Assembly (NCBI GenBank): GCA_029264775.1
Contig: JARHYT010000038.1
Coordinates: 1-43,757 of the forward strand
DNA length: 43,757 bases
Direction of reading: 5' to 3'
Source: Helicobacter sp.
Lineage (GTDB): Bacteria; Campylobacterota; Campylobacteria; Campylobacterales; Helicobacteraceae
Shown: piece by piece, positions 26,063-36,225 of the stretch
How positions within the stretch are numbered: the stretch's first letter is position 1
How the letters are laid out: each line of letters begins with the position of its first letter
The notes under the pieces: model-generated
The model's input: only the letters and a program-made list of their open reading frames with translations
Told to the model about the DNA's origin: nothing
The model's database searches: none
Made by a program: the position numbers and the translations under genes

Positions 26063-27028
26063 TTAAATATTTGCTATCTTAAGCGTATGATATTGTTTAA
26101 ATGGATTTGAGGTAAAAGCAAAGTACCCTCTTTGTCTCATAAGCTCCCTTCTTAATTTTTCATGTCTTTCAAATTTATCTCTACCATGCAACCAAAATAA
26201 ATTGTTAATTAATAAAAATTGACCAACAGGCACTGGAAATGAAAGCTTGTTTTTACTATTTTCTAAAGAATCTCCCATATCGGCTAACCATGTTCCCTCT
26301 TCATAATCTTTTGGCTGTGCGAATTGATCAATGAAAAGCATTACAGGACGACCTTCAGAATCTACTTCAAATACTGGATGATGTGCATCTTCTTTAACAT
26401 TTTTACTTGGCGGTGCAGACCATCTCATAACCCTCCTTGCCAAATGATGATTAAAATATTTATCTAAATCTTCCCAATCATCAAGGTGTAAAAGTTGAGA
26501 ATCTCCGCCCTTCATATTCTGTTCATCAATTTTATACATTAATACATAATCTGTAGTTTGATTTACATATGTTCCATCGTTGTGTAATTCAAGAGGTTTC
26601 TGTGGTTGTCTTAGATAGCTATCAGAGTTATCAGTATTTACAACAGCCCATCTAGCATAATACTTACCAGTCATATCATCAAAGTTAGATCTGCCAATTA
26701 AATGCACAAACGCAGTGGCAAATTTTACCATATCATCACCTTGCTCTACATTATTTATGCCTGTAGGATTTACAAGTAAAGCTCCCTGTTCTCTGTTGCC
26801 AAGAGCATTTTGCAAGAACTTTTGTAACTCACCATTACATAGCTTATTGAGAATTTCTGCCACTCTGAAACGATAAAAAGATTTGTACTCAAGCGATTGA
26901 ACAGGATATACCTCCATTTCTTTCAAAAATTTAGAAACAACATCTTCTGTAAAAACCACATCTAAAAGTCTAGGCGAGTGCTTAGAAGTAGTCACTTTAA
27001 ACTGCTTATTTTCAAAAATCTTTGTCAT
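26063..27028 (-). CDS. glaH: glutarate 2-hydroxylase CsiD/GlaH (Fe(II)/2-oxoglutarate dioxygenase)
   Basis: 321 residues, CsiD family. It hydroxylates glutarate to L-2-hydroxyglutarate using O2, Fe(II) and 2-oxoglutarate. The iron facial triad is visible as His149-x-Asp151 (HNDGTY) and His281 (FWLHGR), with Arg293/294 nearby for 2-oxoglutarate. Length matches E. coli CsiD (about 325). The ribosome binding site AAGGAGG is very strong, seven bases before ATG 27028. lhgO follows on the same strand. In other bacteria the genes gabT/davT and gabD/davD supply glutarate from lysine; they are not in the window. The leader contains two dyads (see separate entry). Confidence 0.93.
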   Translation of the reverse strand: MTKIFENKQFKVTTSKHSPRLLDVVFTEDVVSKFLKEMEVYPVQSLEYKSFYRFRVAEILNKLCNGELQKFLQNALGNREQGALLVNPTGINNVEQGDDMVKFATAFVHLIGRSNFDDMTGKYYARWAVVNTDNSDSYLRQPQKPLELHNDGTYVNQTTDYVLMYKIDEQNMKGGDSQLLHLDDWEDLDKYFNHHLARRVMRWSAPPSKNVKEDAHHPVFEVDSEGRPVMLFIDQFAQPKDYEEGTWLADMGDSLENSKNKLSFPVPVGQFLLINNLFWLHGRDKFERHEKLRRELMRQRGYFAFTSNPFKQYHTLKIANI

Positions 27029-27331
27029 ATTACCTCCTTAAAACAAAAAAACAAATTGATTTGCACTGAATGCAAAAATACTTTTTTGGGATTACGATTG
27101 CAACCCATAAAGTAAGATTACATATTAAAGTTTAAATTTCACTTAATCATGTAAAAAAATACACTCTTTTATTTTATAAAAATTCATAAATGTTACTTTT
27201 TTACAATATAATCAATATAAATAGCATATTAAAAAATACTAAATGAGAAATATAGTAATATGTAAAAATTTATTGTTAAAAAACTACACATTTCAAAAAA
27301 TATACAGAATCATATTTTTAATTTCTCAACA
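27029..27331. other. 303-base region upstream of csiD and downstream of clpP side
   Basis: AT-rich leader of csiD/glaH, reached on the minus strand from the clpP-distal side. No gene is seen; it holds two dyads described separately and an otherwise unremarkable A/T-rich sequence. csiD and clpP both run on the minus strand: clpP ends at 27332, so clpP read-through would pass this region before csiD. Confidence 0.5.
27060..27106. promoter_or_regulatory. two inverted repeats in the csiD/glaH leader
   Basis: The first, TTTGCA-CTGAA-TGCAAA at 27060-27076, is a perfect 6-base dyad. The second, GGG(A)TT...AACCC at 27088-27106, pairs with one bulge. They lie 32-78 bases before the csiD start, a position suited to an operator or mRNA leader structure. 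They do not match the E. coli CsiR half-sites that I recall (TTGT...ACAA), and no regulator gene is adjacent. Confidence 0.4.
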
Positions 27332-27928
27332 TTACTTATCAATTTTAGAGGAGCGAATCATAACGCTATCGATTAAACCATATTTTTTGGCTTCATCCGC
27401 ACTCATATAAAAATCTCTTTCACAATCGTGTGTTATCTTCTTTATATTCTGTCCTGTATTTTTAGATAGAATATCATTTATGATTGTTTTTAAACGCAAG
27501 ATTTCTTTTGCTTGTATTTCAATATCTGTTGCTTGTCCTCTAGCACCGCCTAATGGCTGATGTATCATTATCCTTGAATTTGGGAGAGCATATCTTTTGC
27601 CTTTTGTCCCACAGCTCAATAAAAAAGCACCCATAGATGCTGCTTGTCCCACACAGATTGTACAAATATCTGGTTTAATATAATTCATAGTATCATATAT
27701 GCTAAATCCACTTGTAACACTACCACCGGGAGAATTTATATACAAAAATACATCTTTTTGTGGATCTTCTGCCTCTAAAAACAATAATTGAGCTACTATA
27801 GAGCTTGCTACATTGTCATCTATTTCTCCGCTTAACATAACAATCCTATCTTTTAAAAGTCTTGAATAAATATCATAACTTCTTTCACCTCTACCGGTTT
27901 TTTCTATAACATATGGAATATAGTTCAT
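27332..27928 (-). CDS. clpP: ATP-dependent Clp protease proteolytic subunit
   Basis: 198 residues. ClpP forms the tetradecameric protease chamber fed by ClpX/ClpA. The triad is Ser98 (GQAASMGAF), His123 (HQPLGGARG) and Asp172 ([12 protein letters not shown] at 172). Size is as in other proteobacteria. TATAAT (plus 27970-27975) lies about 45 bases upstream. clpX or the trigger factor gene, often adjacent in other proteobacteria, are absent here. It may be part of the general proteostasis of this region (hspR, cbpA, secA). Confidence 0.96.
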   Translation of the reverse strand: MNYIPYVIEKTGRGERSYDIYSRLLKDRIVMLSGEIDDNVASSIVAQLLFLEAEDPQKDVFLYINSPGGSVTSGFSIYDTMNYIKPDICTICVGQAASMGAFLLSCGTKGKRYALPNSRIMIHQPLGGARGQATDIEIQAKEILRLKTIINDILSKNTGQNIKKITHDCERDFYMSADEAKKYGLIDSVMIRSSKIDK

Positions 27929-27968
27929 AATAAACCCTTCAGTCTTGTATTGCAGTAAATTGCCTTAG

Positions 27969-27983
27969 CATTATAACCTAAAT
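27969..27983 (-). promoter_or_regulatory. promoter of clpP
   Basis: The minus strand reads ATTTAGGTTATAATG, with TATAAT at plus 27970-27975 and the start codon about 42 bases downstream. These 15 bases are identical to the promoter of the NlpC/P60 operon (4668-4682). Confidence 0.6.
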
Positions 27984-28345
27984 ACACATTTTTTTAAATT
28001 CTTTTAATACAAAAATAATGGAATCTTAATATTAACAATTTGTATTGAACAAGATTGTGTTGTTTATTGTTTTGCATTGTAAATGCTTTTATATGTTTTT
28101 ATATAAGTTTGAATAATTCAAAATAAATTCTTGCAAATAGAATAAATTTAAAATGAGATATACAAAACATAACTTGTGGTGCTACAACAAAATATATATA
28201 AGTGTAAGTTCATGTAATAGCTGGGAATACACAAGAAGTTATGATGTTTATTCAATTTTTTCAAGAGATGAGGTTGTTATGTTGAGTTGCCTAGATAGCT
28301 TTGCCAAGTTGTAGTTATTAAGATTAAAAAACTTATCTTGCAAAA
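27984..28345. other. secA-clpP intergenic region with a nested stem structure
   Basis: No protein gene is seen. A long-range stem pairs CATAAC/TTGTG at 28168-28178 with CACAA/GTTATG at 28230-28243 (11 pairs, one 3-base bulge), and GCTA (28181-28184) pairs with TAGC (28218-28221) inside. No promoter or T-run can be assigned with confidence, so an RNA gene is not claimed. A weak hairpin with T-run near 28320 might end secA transcription. Confidence 0.35.
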
Positions 28346-30946
28346 TTATTGATTAGCCAACAACCCTCTCTTTGGTCCGCTCTTACCATGACAATGTTTA
28401 TATTTTTTACCACTACCACAAGGGCAAATCTCATTTCTAGCAGGTTTCTTAGTATTTGTTTGTTCTTCTAAACCATTATGATTGAGCACTAGGTTTTCAT
28501 TCTCATATTCCATATTGGATAGAATCTTTTCTTCCTCTTGTTGTACATCTTGTGTGCTAAATTGCATAATTTGCAATGTGCGATACGCTTCTAGTTTTAT
28601 ATTTTCTACAAGCTCTAAAAATAAATTATAACTTTCTTTTTTGTATTCAACTAACGGATCTTTTTGATTATAACCACGCAAACCAATACCTGTCTTTAAA
28701 TGATCGATTGAATATAAATGTTCTCGCCATGCATTATCTACAATTTGCAAATATATGATCCTTTCTAGCTCATTACGCATTTCTTTTGAAGTATTTGCAA
28801 ATTTTTCTTCATATTTTTCTTGCATTGTATTAATTAATATTTCTGTTATTTCATTATATGTTTTATTATTCAAAGAATCTCTCATATCCAATAAATATTC
28901 CTCTTTTATCAATGCTAAAAGCCCATCAATGTCATAATTTTCTGGCAAATCATTTGGTAATATCTTAGAGCGTTCAAGTAAGTTATGAATACTAATTTCT
29001 CTATTCTCTATAATTCGTTCTGACATGTCAAAATCCCGTTGTAATAATTCATTCCTAAATCTATATATAATTTTCCTTTGTTCATTGCTAACATCATCGT
29101 ATTCTAACAAGTGTTTTCTTGATTCAAAATGTAAAGATTCTACTTTTTTCTGTGCTTTTTCAACAGATTTTGTAATCATACCTGATTCTATACTTTCACC
29201 ATCTTTCATGCCAAGCCTACCCATGATACCTTTTAATTTATCGCTACCAAAGATTCTAAGCAGGGAATCTTCCAAACTTAGGTAAAATTGACTAACCCCC
29301 GGATCTCCTTGTCTGCCCGCTCTACCTCTTAATTGATTATCAATTCTTCTGCTTTCATGTCGTTCTGTTCCTATAATATAAAGTCCGCCAAGATTTCTAA
29401 TCTCTTCATCAATTTTTATATCAACGCCTCTACCTGCCATGTTTGTAGCAATGGTAACTGCACCTTTTAAGCCCGCATTTTTAATAATTTCTGCTTCTTT
29501 ATCATGTTGCTTTGCGTTTAAAACATTATGTGGGATTCTGGCTTTTTTTAATAAGCTATGTAAAACTTCACTCTTTTCTATACTGGCAGTACCTACTAAC
29601 ACAGGTTGCCCGTTTTTATAAAGCTCTGTAATCTTTTCAAGCACAGCATTAAATTTCTCTTGCTCACTCTTATATATCAAATCATTTAAGTCTTTTCTTT
29701 GTATGGGTACATTTGTGGGAATTGAAACTACTTCTAATTGGTATATTTCTAAAAACTCTGTTGCTTCTGTTTGTGCTGTTCCTGTCATACCGCTTAATTT
29801 ATCATATAATCTAAAGTAGTTTTGAAAGGTAATATCTGCCAATGTTTGACTTTCTTCTTTTATGGCAACACCTTCTTTTGCCTCTAAGGCTTGGTGTAGC
29901 CCTTCACTAAATCTCCTACCCTCGCTGAGCCTACCTGTAAATTCATCAACAATAATAACTTCACCATTTTGAACGACATAGTCTTTATCTTTCACAAACA
30001 AATAGTTTGCCTTTAAAGCTTGATCCAAATGGTGAGATAAAGAGGCATTCTCTATTGAATATAAATTATCTACACTAAAAAGTGATTCTGCTTTCTTGAT
30101 ACCATCCTCTGTTGTTAATATAACCCTATTTTTTTCATCAACACTAAAATCTATTTCTTTTTGCATTTTCTTGGCGACAGAATCGGCTAATTGATAATTT
30201 TCCATTTTACGATTAATTGGTCCTGAAATAATTAATGGCGTTCTAGCCTCATCAATCAATATAGAATCTACCTCATCAACAATTGCAAAAAAATGATGTT
30301 TTTGTACTTTTTGTTCTAGATTATATTTCATATTATCACGCAAATAATCAAAACCATATTCATTGTTAGTTCCATAAACTATATTATTTGAATAGACCTT
30401 TAATCTCTCTTCATCATTTTGAATGCCACTTGTAATTACACCAACACTTAGGTTAAAAAAATTATATAGTGGTTGCATGGTTTGTGCATCTCTGCTTGCA
30501 AGATAATCATTAACAGTTACAACATGCACACTTTTACCTGATATTGCATTAAGTATTACTGGCAAAGTTGCCACAAGGGTTTTGCCTTCACCTGTTTTCA
30601 TTTCTGCAATTTTACCTTCGTGCAATGCCATGCCACCTATTAATTGCACATCAAAATGCCTCATGTTAAGTACTCTTTTGCTAGCCTCCCTTGTTAGTGC
30701 AAATACTTCTTCTAATTTAGAATCTAAAATAGAGTTTATAAATGTAATAGATAAATCATTATTGTCTAAACCTTCCACTTTATGTAAAACTTCATCTTGA
30801 ATTACTTTAAATCTATGTTGTAATTCCTCATCACTCAAATCTTTTAAGCTAGATTCTAAGCCATTAATTTTTTTTACACGATTATAATAAACCTTTAATA
30901 GTTTATCATTTCTTGTCCCAAAAATTTTACCAAATAAACTTTTCAT
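28346..30946 (-). CDS. secA: preprotein translocase ATPase SecA
   Basis: 866 residues. SecA drives secretory and outer-membrane precursor proteins through SecYEG. Walker A GEGKT is at residues 119-123, [14 protein letters not shown] near 220 is the Walker B/DEAD region, and the C-terminal zinc motif [14 protein letters not shown] is intact, as in SecA proteins that bind SecB-like partners. It begins 45 bases after hspR and, in the same direction, follows cbpA-hspR; there is no obvious promoter in the gap, so it is probably in the heat-shock operon. Confidence 0.97.
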   Translation of the reverse strand: MKSLFGKIFGTRNDKLLKVYYNRVKKINGLESSLKDLSDEELQHRFKVIQDEVLHKVEGLDNNDLSITFINSILDSKLEEVFALTREASKRVLNMRHFDVQLIGGMALHEGKIAEMKTGEGKTLVATLPVILNAISGKSVHVVTVNDYLASRDAQTMQPLYNFFNLSVGVITSGIQNDEERLKVYSNNIVYGTNNEYGFDYLRDNMKYNLEQKVQKHHFFAIVDEVDSILIDEARTPLIISGPINRKMENYQLADSVAKKMQKEIDFSVDEKNRVILTTEDGIKKAESLFSVDNLYSIENASLSHHLDQALKANYLFVKDKDYVVQNGEVIIVDEFTGRLSEGRRFSEGLHQALEAKEGVAIKEESQTLADITFQNYFRLYDKLSGMTGTAQTEATEFLEIYQLEVVSIPTNVPIQRKDLNDLIYKSEQEKFNAVLEKITELYKNGQPVLVGTASIEKSEVLHSLLKKARIPHNVLNAKQHDKEAEIIKNAGLKGAVTIATNMAGRGVDIKIDEEIRNLGGLYIIGTERHESRRIDNQLRGRAGRQGDPGVSQFYLSLEDSLLRIFGSDKLKGIMGRLGMKDGESIESGMITKSVEKAQKKVESLHFESRKHLLEYDDVSNEQRKIIYRFRNELLQRDFDMSERIIENREISIHNLLERSKILPNDLPENYDIDGLLALIKEEYLLDMRDSLNNKTYNEITEILINTMQEKYEEKFANTSKEMRNELERIIYLQIVDNAWREHLYSIDHLKTGIGLRGYNQKDPLVEYKKESYNLFLELVENIKLEAYRTLQIMQFSTQDVQQEEEKILSNMEYENENLVLNHNGLEEQTNTKKPARNEICPCGSGKKYKHCHGKSGPKRGLLANQ

Positions 30947-30991
30947 GCCTATCCCTTTTATATTAAATACAATGCAAAATATTAAAAATAA

Positions 30992-31363
30992 TTATTTTTT
31001 TGAATGCAACACAAGCTCATAAGAGCTTTTCACAATCGTTAAATCTCCTACAACATTTGAATTTTGTTGTTTTTGTAAATTATTCCGCAAATTGTCATTT
31101 ATGCTATCAAGCTCATCCATGCGTTCCTTTAAACGCAAAATAATATCAACTCCTGCTAAATTAACGCCTAAGTCCCTTGTAAGCTTTAAGATTGTTTTGA
31201 TTTTATCCATATCTCTTTGAGAATAAAGTCTCATTTTCCCATCTGTGCGAGATGGCTCAATCAATCCCTCTTTCTCATACTGCCTTAGAGTTTGGGGGTG
31301 AATATCAAGTATTTTTGCTACAACACTAATCAAGAAAACCGGTTCATCATAGCTTGCATCCAT
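30992..31363 (-). CDS. hspR: heat-shock repressor HspR (MerR family)
   Basis: 123 residues. The N-terminal winged helix-turn-helix of MerR type (VVAKILDIHPQTLRQYEKEGLIEPSRT read from about 14) is followed by a dimerisation helix and a polar tail. In H. pylori HspR binds HAIR operators and represses cbpA-hspR, groESL and hrcA-grpE-dnaK. A HAIR-like sequence lies upstream of cbpA here, consistent with autoregulation. It lies 33 bases after cbpA. Confidence 0.93.
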   Translation of the reverse strand: MDASYDEPVFLISVVAKILDIHPQTLRQYEKEGLIEPSRTDGKMRLYSQRDMDKIKTILKLTRDLGVNLAGVDIILRLKERMDELDSINDNLRNNLQKQQNSNVVGDLTIVKSSYELVLHSKK

Positions 31364-31396
31364 AGCATATTCCTTTTATATAATTATACATTTATT

Positions 31397-32278
31397 CTAA
31401 AGCTCTTTTTGTAAAAGCTCTTTTAATTCTTTACTAAAATTATCGGAATTTGGAATTTTTGCATTTACCTGCAATAATAAGTCCCCATATTCACCTGTTT
31501 TTCTATTTTTAAAACCCATATTCTCAATACGCATTTTTTGCCCATTTTGCATATTTGGTGGAATCTTAATGGTGATGTCTTTTTGCAATGTTTTCACCTC
31601 AACTTTATCTCCAAATAGCATTGCCTTTAATGGTACGCTGATTTCTTGGATAATATTGTATTCATCTATTTTATAGCCTTCTTGCGATGCAATGTTTATA
31701 GTTATTATTGCATCACCAACCATATTTCCTAGTTTCTTACCTTTGCCCTTTGCCCTTAGTTTAGAACCATTAGAGATACCCTCTGGTATTTTTAATTCAA
31801 AACTAGAGTTATTTAAGCTAATTTTAATTTTATCGCCTAGTAATGCACTCTTAAGTGATATTGTTATATTTGCTTCAATATCTAAATCAATACCATCTTC
31901 AGCACCAAAGCCAAATCCACCAAATCCACCGCTATTTGAACTAAATCCACCAAAATTACCGCTATTAAATCCCCTACCTCTACCACCAAATATACTATTT
32001 AGAATATCATTAAAATCAGCCCCTTGATGAGAGCGAGTGAAATCACTAAAATTTTGCCCATTAAACATGCTATCGCCGTATCTATCATATTCTACTTTTT
32101 TTTGAGGATCACTTAAAATTTCATAGGCTGCATTAATTTCTTTAAATTTTGCTTCAGCTTCAGAAGACTTATTAATATCTGGATGATATTGCCTAGCAAG
32201 TTTGCGGTAAGCCTTCTTAATCTCGTCCGCACTCGCATTTTCATTAATATTTAATGTTTGATATAAACTTTTTGCCAT
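31397..32278 (-). CDS. cbpA: DnaJ/CbpA-type co-chaperone
   Basis: 293 residues. J domain (1-70) with the HPD tripeptide (YHPDINKSS), a Gly/Phe/Asn-rich linker (about 80-125) and the two C-terminal beta domains; the Cys zinc-finger of DnaJ is missing, so this is the CbpA class. It stimulates DnaK and may bind curved DNA. It is the first gene of cbpA-hspR-secA and is preceded by TATAAT (plus 32308-32313) and a HAIR-like operator. Confidence 0.92.
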   Translation of the reverse strand: MAKSLYQTLNINENASADEIKKAYRKLARQYHPDINKSSEAEAKFKEINAAYEILSDPQKKVEYDRYGDSMFNGQNFSDFTRSHQGADFNDILNSIFGGRGRGFNSGNFGGFSSNSGGFGGFGFGAEDGIDLDIEANITISLKSALLGDKIKISLNNSSFELKIPEGISNGSKLRAKGKGKKLGNMVGDAIITINIASQEGYKIDEYNIIQEISVPLKAMLFGDKVEVKTLQKDITIKIPPNMQNGQKMRIENMGFKNRKTGEYGDLLLQVNAKIPNSDNFSKELKELLQKEL

Positions 32279-32307
32279 TTACTAACCTCTTTATAGCTTT
32301 TAGTGTT

Positions 32308-32313
32308 ATTATA
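32308..32313 (-). promoter_or_regulatory. -10 box (TATAAT) of the cbpA-hspR(-secA) operon
   Basis: TATAAT on the minus strand about 30 bases before the cbpA ATG; the HAIR-like site covers the -35 position. Confidence 0.55.
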
Positions 32314-32321
32314 ACATAAAA

Positions 32322-32342
32322 TTTGAGTTTATTACTATAAAG
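32322..32342. promoter_or_regulatory. HAIR-like HspR operator
   Basis: TTTGAGT-N7-TATAAAG matches the HAIR consensus CTTGAGT-N7-ACTCAAG at 10 of 14 positions (6/7 in the left half, 4/7 in the right) with exact spacing, starting 8 bases upstream of the TATAAT box so that it covers the -35 position. The left half is near perfect. The location before cbpA-hspR agrees with HspR autorepression in H. pylori. Confidence 0.5.
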
Positions 32343-32375
32343 TTTATTTAGCTTATATAGTTTAATTATAAATTT

Positions 32376-32819
32376 TTAAAGATTAAAAAATTTATCTAAA
32401 TGTAAAAATAAGTTTGGATGCGCAGCTTTAATTCTCTTTGCAAATTCTTTTACATTTATAGCATGCAAATTTCCATTATTGCCCTTATACTTATCTAGCT
32501 CATGTATCGCTACTACCATGGTGTCTTCTAAATCAATAGGCATTAACTCCTTAATTTCATGTCTTAGCAAAATAAGCAACTTTTCTTCATGGTGGTTTTG
32601 TAAGTTGTTTATTAGGCTATTTAAAACTTGTTGAGGCAAAGCTATAAATTCATCGCCTTCTGGGGTTTTAATAAACCATGCTTCATTTACCTTGAAACTA
32701 CCTTCTACAAATTCTAGCAACCATCTATTTTCGTCTAATTGCCCCATGTATGCTACATTATTTACATTTTGCAGACTCTTTACTAAATTTTGTTTGAATT
32801 GCTTTGTCTGTTTAGCCAT
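32376..32819 (-). CDS. DUF2603 / UPF0763 protein
   Basis: 147 residues, similar to the epsilonproteobacterial DUF2603 (UPF0763) family by the blocks [30 protein letters not shown] and [13 protein letters not shown]. No function is known. It is cytoplasmic and acidic with no membrane segment. GGAG seven bases before ATG 32819 supports a start that lies 37 bases inside argF, so translation is probably coupled. The argF neighbourhood is also seen in Campylobacter as far as I recall. Confidence 0.8.
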   Translation of the reverse strand: MAKQTKQFKQNLVKSLQNVNNVAYMGQLDENRWLLEFVEGSFKVNEAWFIKTPEGDEFIALPQQVLNSLINNLQNHHEEKLLILLRHEIKELMPIDLEDTMVVAIHELDKYKGNNGNLHAINVKEFAKRIKAAHPNLFLHLDKFFNL

Positions 32820-33760
32820 ACCATAACTCCTTTTTGTGCATGCAATCTATTATGTGCTTCTTCTATAATTTTGCTTTGTTTTCCATCAATAACTTCTTCA
32901 CTCACTTCTAATCCACGATAAGCTGGAAGACAATGCAAGAAAATAGCATTTTTATGAGCAAGACTCATTAGCTTAGAATCTACTTTGTAATTCATAAAAT
33001 CTTTCATTCTTTGTTCCTTTTCATCTTCTTGTCCCATAGACACCCATGTATCAGTGGTGATAACATTTGCACCATTTGCAACCTCAAAAATATCATCTGT
33101 AATAATAATTTTTGCTCCGCTTTCACTGGCATTTTTGTTTGCAATATCTATGATTTTTTGCTTTGGCATGTAATTTTTTGGACATGCTAATCTTAATTCA
33201 AAACCTAATTTTGAAGCCAACATAAGCCATGAATTAGCCATATTATTGCCATCTCCTATGTAAGAGACAATTGGTTTTTCAAATTTACTTACATATGGTG
33301 TATTTAGAAATGGGCTAGGAACAAAGATTCCATATTCAATCATGGTCAGATAGTCTGCTAAGAGTTGCATAGGATGAAACTCATCACTTAAACCATTAAT
33401 AACAGGTACGCTAGAAAACCTTGCAAATTCCTCTAATCTCTCATGTATGTGTGTTCTTACCATAATCATATCAACCATAGAGCTAATAACAGCAGAGCTA
33501 TCACGGATAATTTCACCTCTACCTAGCTGCAAATCGCTATTTGATAAAAATATGCCAAAACCACCTAACTGATAGATACCTACTTGAAAACTAACTCTAG
33601 TTCTAGTAGAGCTTTTCTCAAAAACCATTGCTAGTGTTTTCCCTGAAAGATATGGAGTTTGAATCCCTTTTTTATATTCCTCTTTGATTTGTATTGCAAG
33701 AGATAACATTTCTAAAATCTCATTTGCACTAAAATCATTTATAGTAAGGAAATGTCTCAT
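32783..33760 (-). CDS. argF: ornithine carbamoyltransferase
   Basis: 325 residues. Transfers carbamoyl from carbamoyl phosphate to ornithine to make citrulline in arginine biosynthesis. The carbamoyl-phosphate loop STRTR is at residues 51-55, and HCLPAYRG near 293 is the ornithine/catalytic Cys motif. ATG 33760 has GGAG upstream; a GTG four codons earlier overlaps that site and is not preferred. H. pylori lacks argF, so its presence fits an enterohepatic Helicobacter or relative. It overlaps the DUF2603 gene. Confidence 0.96.
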   Translation of the reverse strand: MRHFLTINDFSANEILEMLSLAIQIKEEYKKGIQTPYLSGKTLAMVFEKSSTRTRVSFQVGIYQLGGFGIFLSNSDLQLGRGEIIRDSSAVISSMVDMIMVRTHIHERLEEFARFSSVPVINGLSDEFHPMQLLADYLTMIEYGIFVPSPFLNTPYVSKFEKPIVSYIGDGNNMANSWLMLASKLGFELRLACPKNYMPKQKIIDIANKNASESGAKIIITDDIFEVANGANVITTDTWVSMGQEDEKEQRMKDFMNYKVDSKLMSLAHKNAIFLHCLPAYRGLEVSEEVIDGKQSKIIEEAHNRLHAQKGVMVWLNRQSNSNKI

Positions 33761-33956
33761 TAAAAACTCCACAATGTCAAAGTAAAACTATAATATTACA
33801 ATAAAACTATAACAAATAAACATAATTGCATAAACTTTATGGTCTTTATTAACATCTCGCTAAATTAGCTTGCAAATTGTTTATATAAACTTTATTTATA
33901 TTGTCGTAGTTTAAAATATTTATTTATATAAAATTATTATAGATTTTCACATAAAT

Positions 33957-35525
33957 TTAATAGCGTTTTGCAAAAATACTATGAAATCTTGTTACGCCCA
34001 ATTGCTCATATAATGGAATTTTTTTAATAAAATCTGACACCATGTTTTCTAATTCTTTCTTATTTTCCTTTTCACCTTCCAAATTTTTATTCTCTTTTTT
34101 CAAACTTTTATTTTGTGATTTTAGTATATTCCATACAAATTCTACAAGATTATTATCTGAAACTCCTTCTATCTTTCCATGCAAGAATAATTGAGACACA
34201 TCATCAATAAATACAGCTCCACCAATTAATGGTGCTGATGCGTAATTACAAAATTGTTTTTGACTTTGTTGCCTGAATATATATTGATTAAAATTAAAAC
34301 TTTTTTGTATTATAGAATCTGAAATATTATTTCTTACAGGATGTAAATATCCACTAACTACCATGTCAGAAAATAATGTTGCTAAACCAGATATGCTTAT
34401 GTGATTTACAACTTCATGTGCTTCTCTTGCTCTTTTTGGTCTATAGTTATCATCTGCGAAGAATTTAATTAATTTTGTTCGCATTTCACCTATATCTTTA
34501 GAATCTATGTTTGGGATACTTGTTAGTACAAACTTTGTATTTAAAAATTTATTAAATATTTGGCTAGATGAAAGACTTACTTTTCCTTTTACAAATAAAT
34601 CATTACGAAATTGTCTATTAAAACAATAATCTTTTAATTGCTCTCTCATTACAGAATCTTTTATGCTATGTATGAAGTCCCTGCTTTGTTCGCTTAGCTC
34701 TGAATCTTCAAAATGCCATAATGGATTAGCACTAGATATAAATTGTAATTTACATGATTCTAAATCCTTTGCCATATCTATAAAATAGCAACATGTAGAT
34801 GTTTCATTAAAAAATTCATGTGCAACATACTTATAATCATTATTTTTTAGAATATCCATTATGCTTGCTGAGATAGGATTATTTTGTAAATACGCAGGTT
34901 TTGTGTCTAAAAAATTCTTAAAAAAATCTAGCGATTTAAATATTTTTTCTTCTTCTGTACCCTCTGAGTAATCATGATACATAGTTAATAATTTACGAGA
35001 AGACCACTTGCCATCCCAACCCGGAAAGCAATTATAACTAATATAAACAACACCACCCACTTTTAAAAAACTATCAATAATTTTTAGTATGATTTTTTGA
35101 TTATCATAATTTACCCATGACCAGATTCCATGCAATACAATGTAATCAAATTTTATATCCCTTTTTTGCAATCTGTTAAACAATTCTGCAAAGCTATCAT
35201 CATAAATTTCTATATTTACATTTTTATCTTTTATTACATTTCTATCTTTTATAAGATTGCTTGCGTTTAATGCATGAGATGGATTAAAATCTGTTCCCAT
35301 AAAGAAACTACCATCATATGCCAATGCGTGAGAGCATAGGCTAACTCCCCTTCCAAACCCTAATTCAAGATAATTAAATCCGTCATTTACGGCTATTTCA
35401 TTCTCACTTCCCACATCTATACCAGCGAATGTAAGATTAAGGTTTATTAAAAGAGGATTTAACTGCGTAAAATATGAATCTACATATTCAAAATCCACAA
35501 AATATCCATTATTCCAATTTGCCAT
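33957..35525 (-). CDS. SAM-dependent methyltransferase with regulatory domain
   Basis: 522 residues. The N-terminal class I methyltransferase has motif I as YLELGFGRGVSLCSHA (about 72-87) and DFNPSHALNA after it; the middle (about 200-330) matches the 'methyltransferase regulatory domain' arrangement, and the C-terminal part is helical and charged, with a lysine/glutamate-rich stretch near 480-495. Substrate unknown; in some Campylobacterota such proteins are next to surface-glycan genes, but not here. AAAGGG before ATG 35525 supports the start. It stands alone, with about 200 bases to argF. Confidence 0.78.
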   Translation of the reverse strand: MANWNNGYFVDFEYVDSYFTQLNPLLINLNLTFAGIDVGSENEIAVNDGFNYLELGFGRGVSLCSHALAYDGSFFMGTDFNPSHALNASNLIKDRNVIKDKNVNIEIYDDSFAELFNRLQKRDIKFDYIVLHGIWSWVNYDNQKIILKIIDSFLKVGGVVYISYNCFPGWDGKWSSRKLLTMYHDYSEGTEEEKIFKSLDFFKNFLDTKPAYLQNNPISASIMDILKNNDYKYVAHEFFNETSTCCYFIDMAKDLESCKLQFISSANPLWHFEDSELSEQSRDFIHSIKDSVMREQLKDYCFNRQFRNDLFVKGKVSLSSSQIFNKFLNTKFVLTSIPNIDSKDIGEMRTKLIKFFADDNYRPKRAREAHEVVNHISISGLATLFSDMVVSGYLHPVRNNISDSIIQKSFNFNQYIFRQQSQKQFCNYASAPLIGGAVFIDDVSQLFLHGKIEGVSDNNLVEFVWNILKSQNKSLKKENKNLEGEKENKKELENMVSDFIKKIPLYEQLGVTRFHSIFAKRY

Positions 35526-36214
35526 ATTTACCCTTTTTTGAAAAGATTATTTTAGCTCTAAAATTCAGAATATTGATAAGCATTATATCATAATTAAACT
35601 TGCCATATCACACAACCTTATTTAAGTATGCAATATGTTATGGTTTTATTTATGGATATTAGAATATTGTATTATATTGTATTTTCTACTTGCAATGTGG
35701 TGCTTTTAGAATCTACTATTATAATTATCATTTGCCAAAGCAAAATTATCTCTTTTTATTATATGCGTAGCATTTATTGACTATTATTGTGTGTTATTTT
35801 AACCCCTTCCATAATGATATTATATCATTGGCATTATTAAAATATAATTGTAATCTTGACTTATACATGTTTGTTTTGTATCCTAGCTCTTGCAAATTTT
35901 TATTATTGTATAGCAAGGATTTTTGGAAGTCTTTGTTTTCTTGCGTGTGTTAAATATTTTTTGAGTTTAAAGATTTGACATGTAGTATATAAAATTACCT
36001 TTATTTCAAAATAAATATTATATGGCTTAAACCTATTCATCTCATAAAAAGTTTATAAAATGACTCTATATAACATTTCTACACACTATTTTTTAAAATA
36101 TACTTTATACCTGATGAAATCGCATTTTAGGGTTATTTTTAAGCCTGAACAAAATTTTTACTAAAAAAAATAATAATAGTTCTTAATTTAATAAAACTTT
36201 AAGTTTTGTTTTGC

Positions 36215-36220
36215 TATTAT
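36215..36220 (+). promoter_or_regulatory. extended -10 box (TGcTATTAT) of the RNA candidate
   Basis: TTGCTATTAT with the TG dinucleotide one base before TATTAT; upstream is a T-rich stretch. It puts the start at about 36226-36228, directly before the first hairpin. Confidence 0.5.
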
Positions 36221-36225
36221 TCTAA

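Noticed and set aside
27029-27331. lysine riboswitch before csiD
   Set aside because: The region is too short of conserved helices; only two short dyads are seen.
35652-35780. 42-codon plus-strand frame with hydrophobic residues in the gene-free region
   Set aside because: No ribosome binding site, no homology that I recognise and high A/T content make a chance frame most likely.
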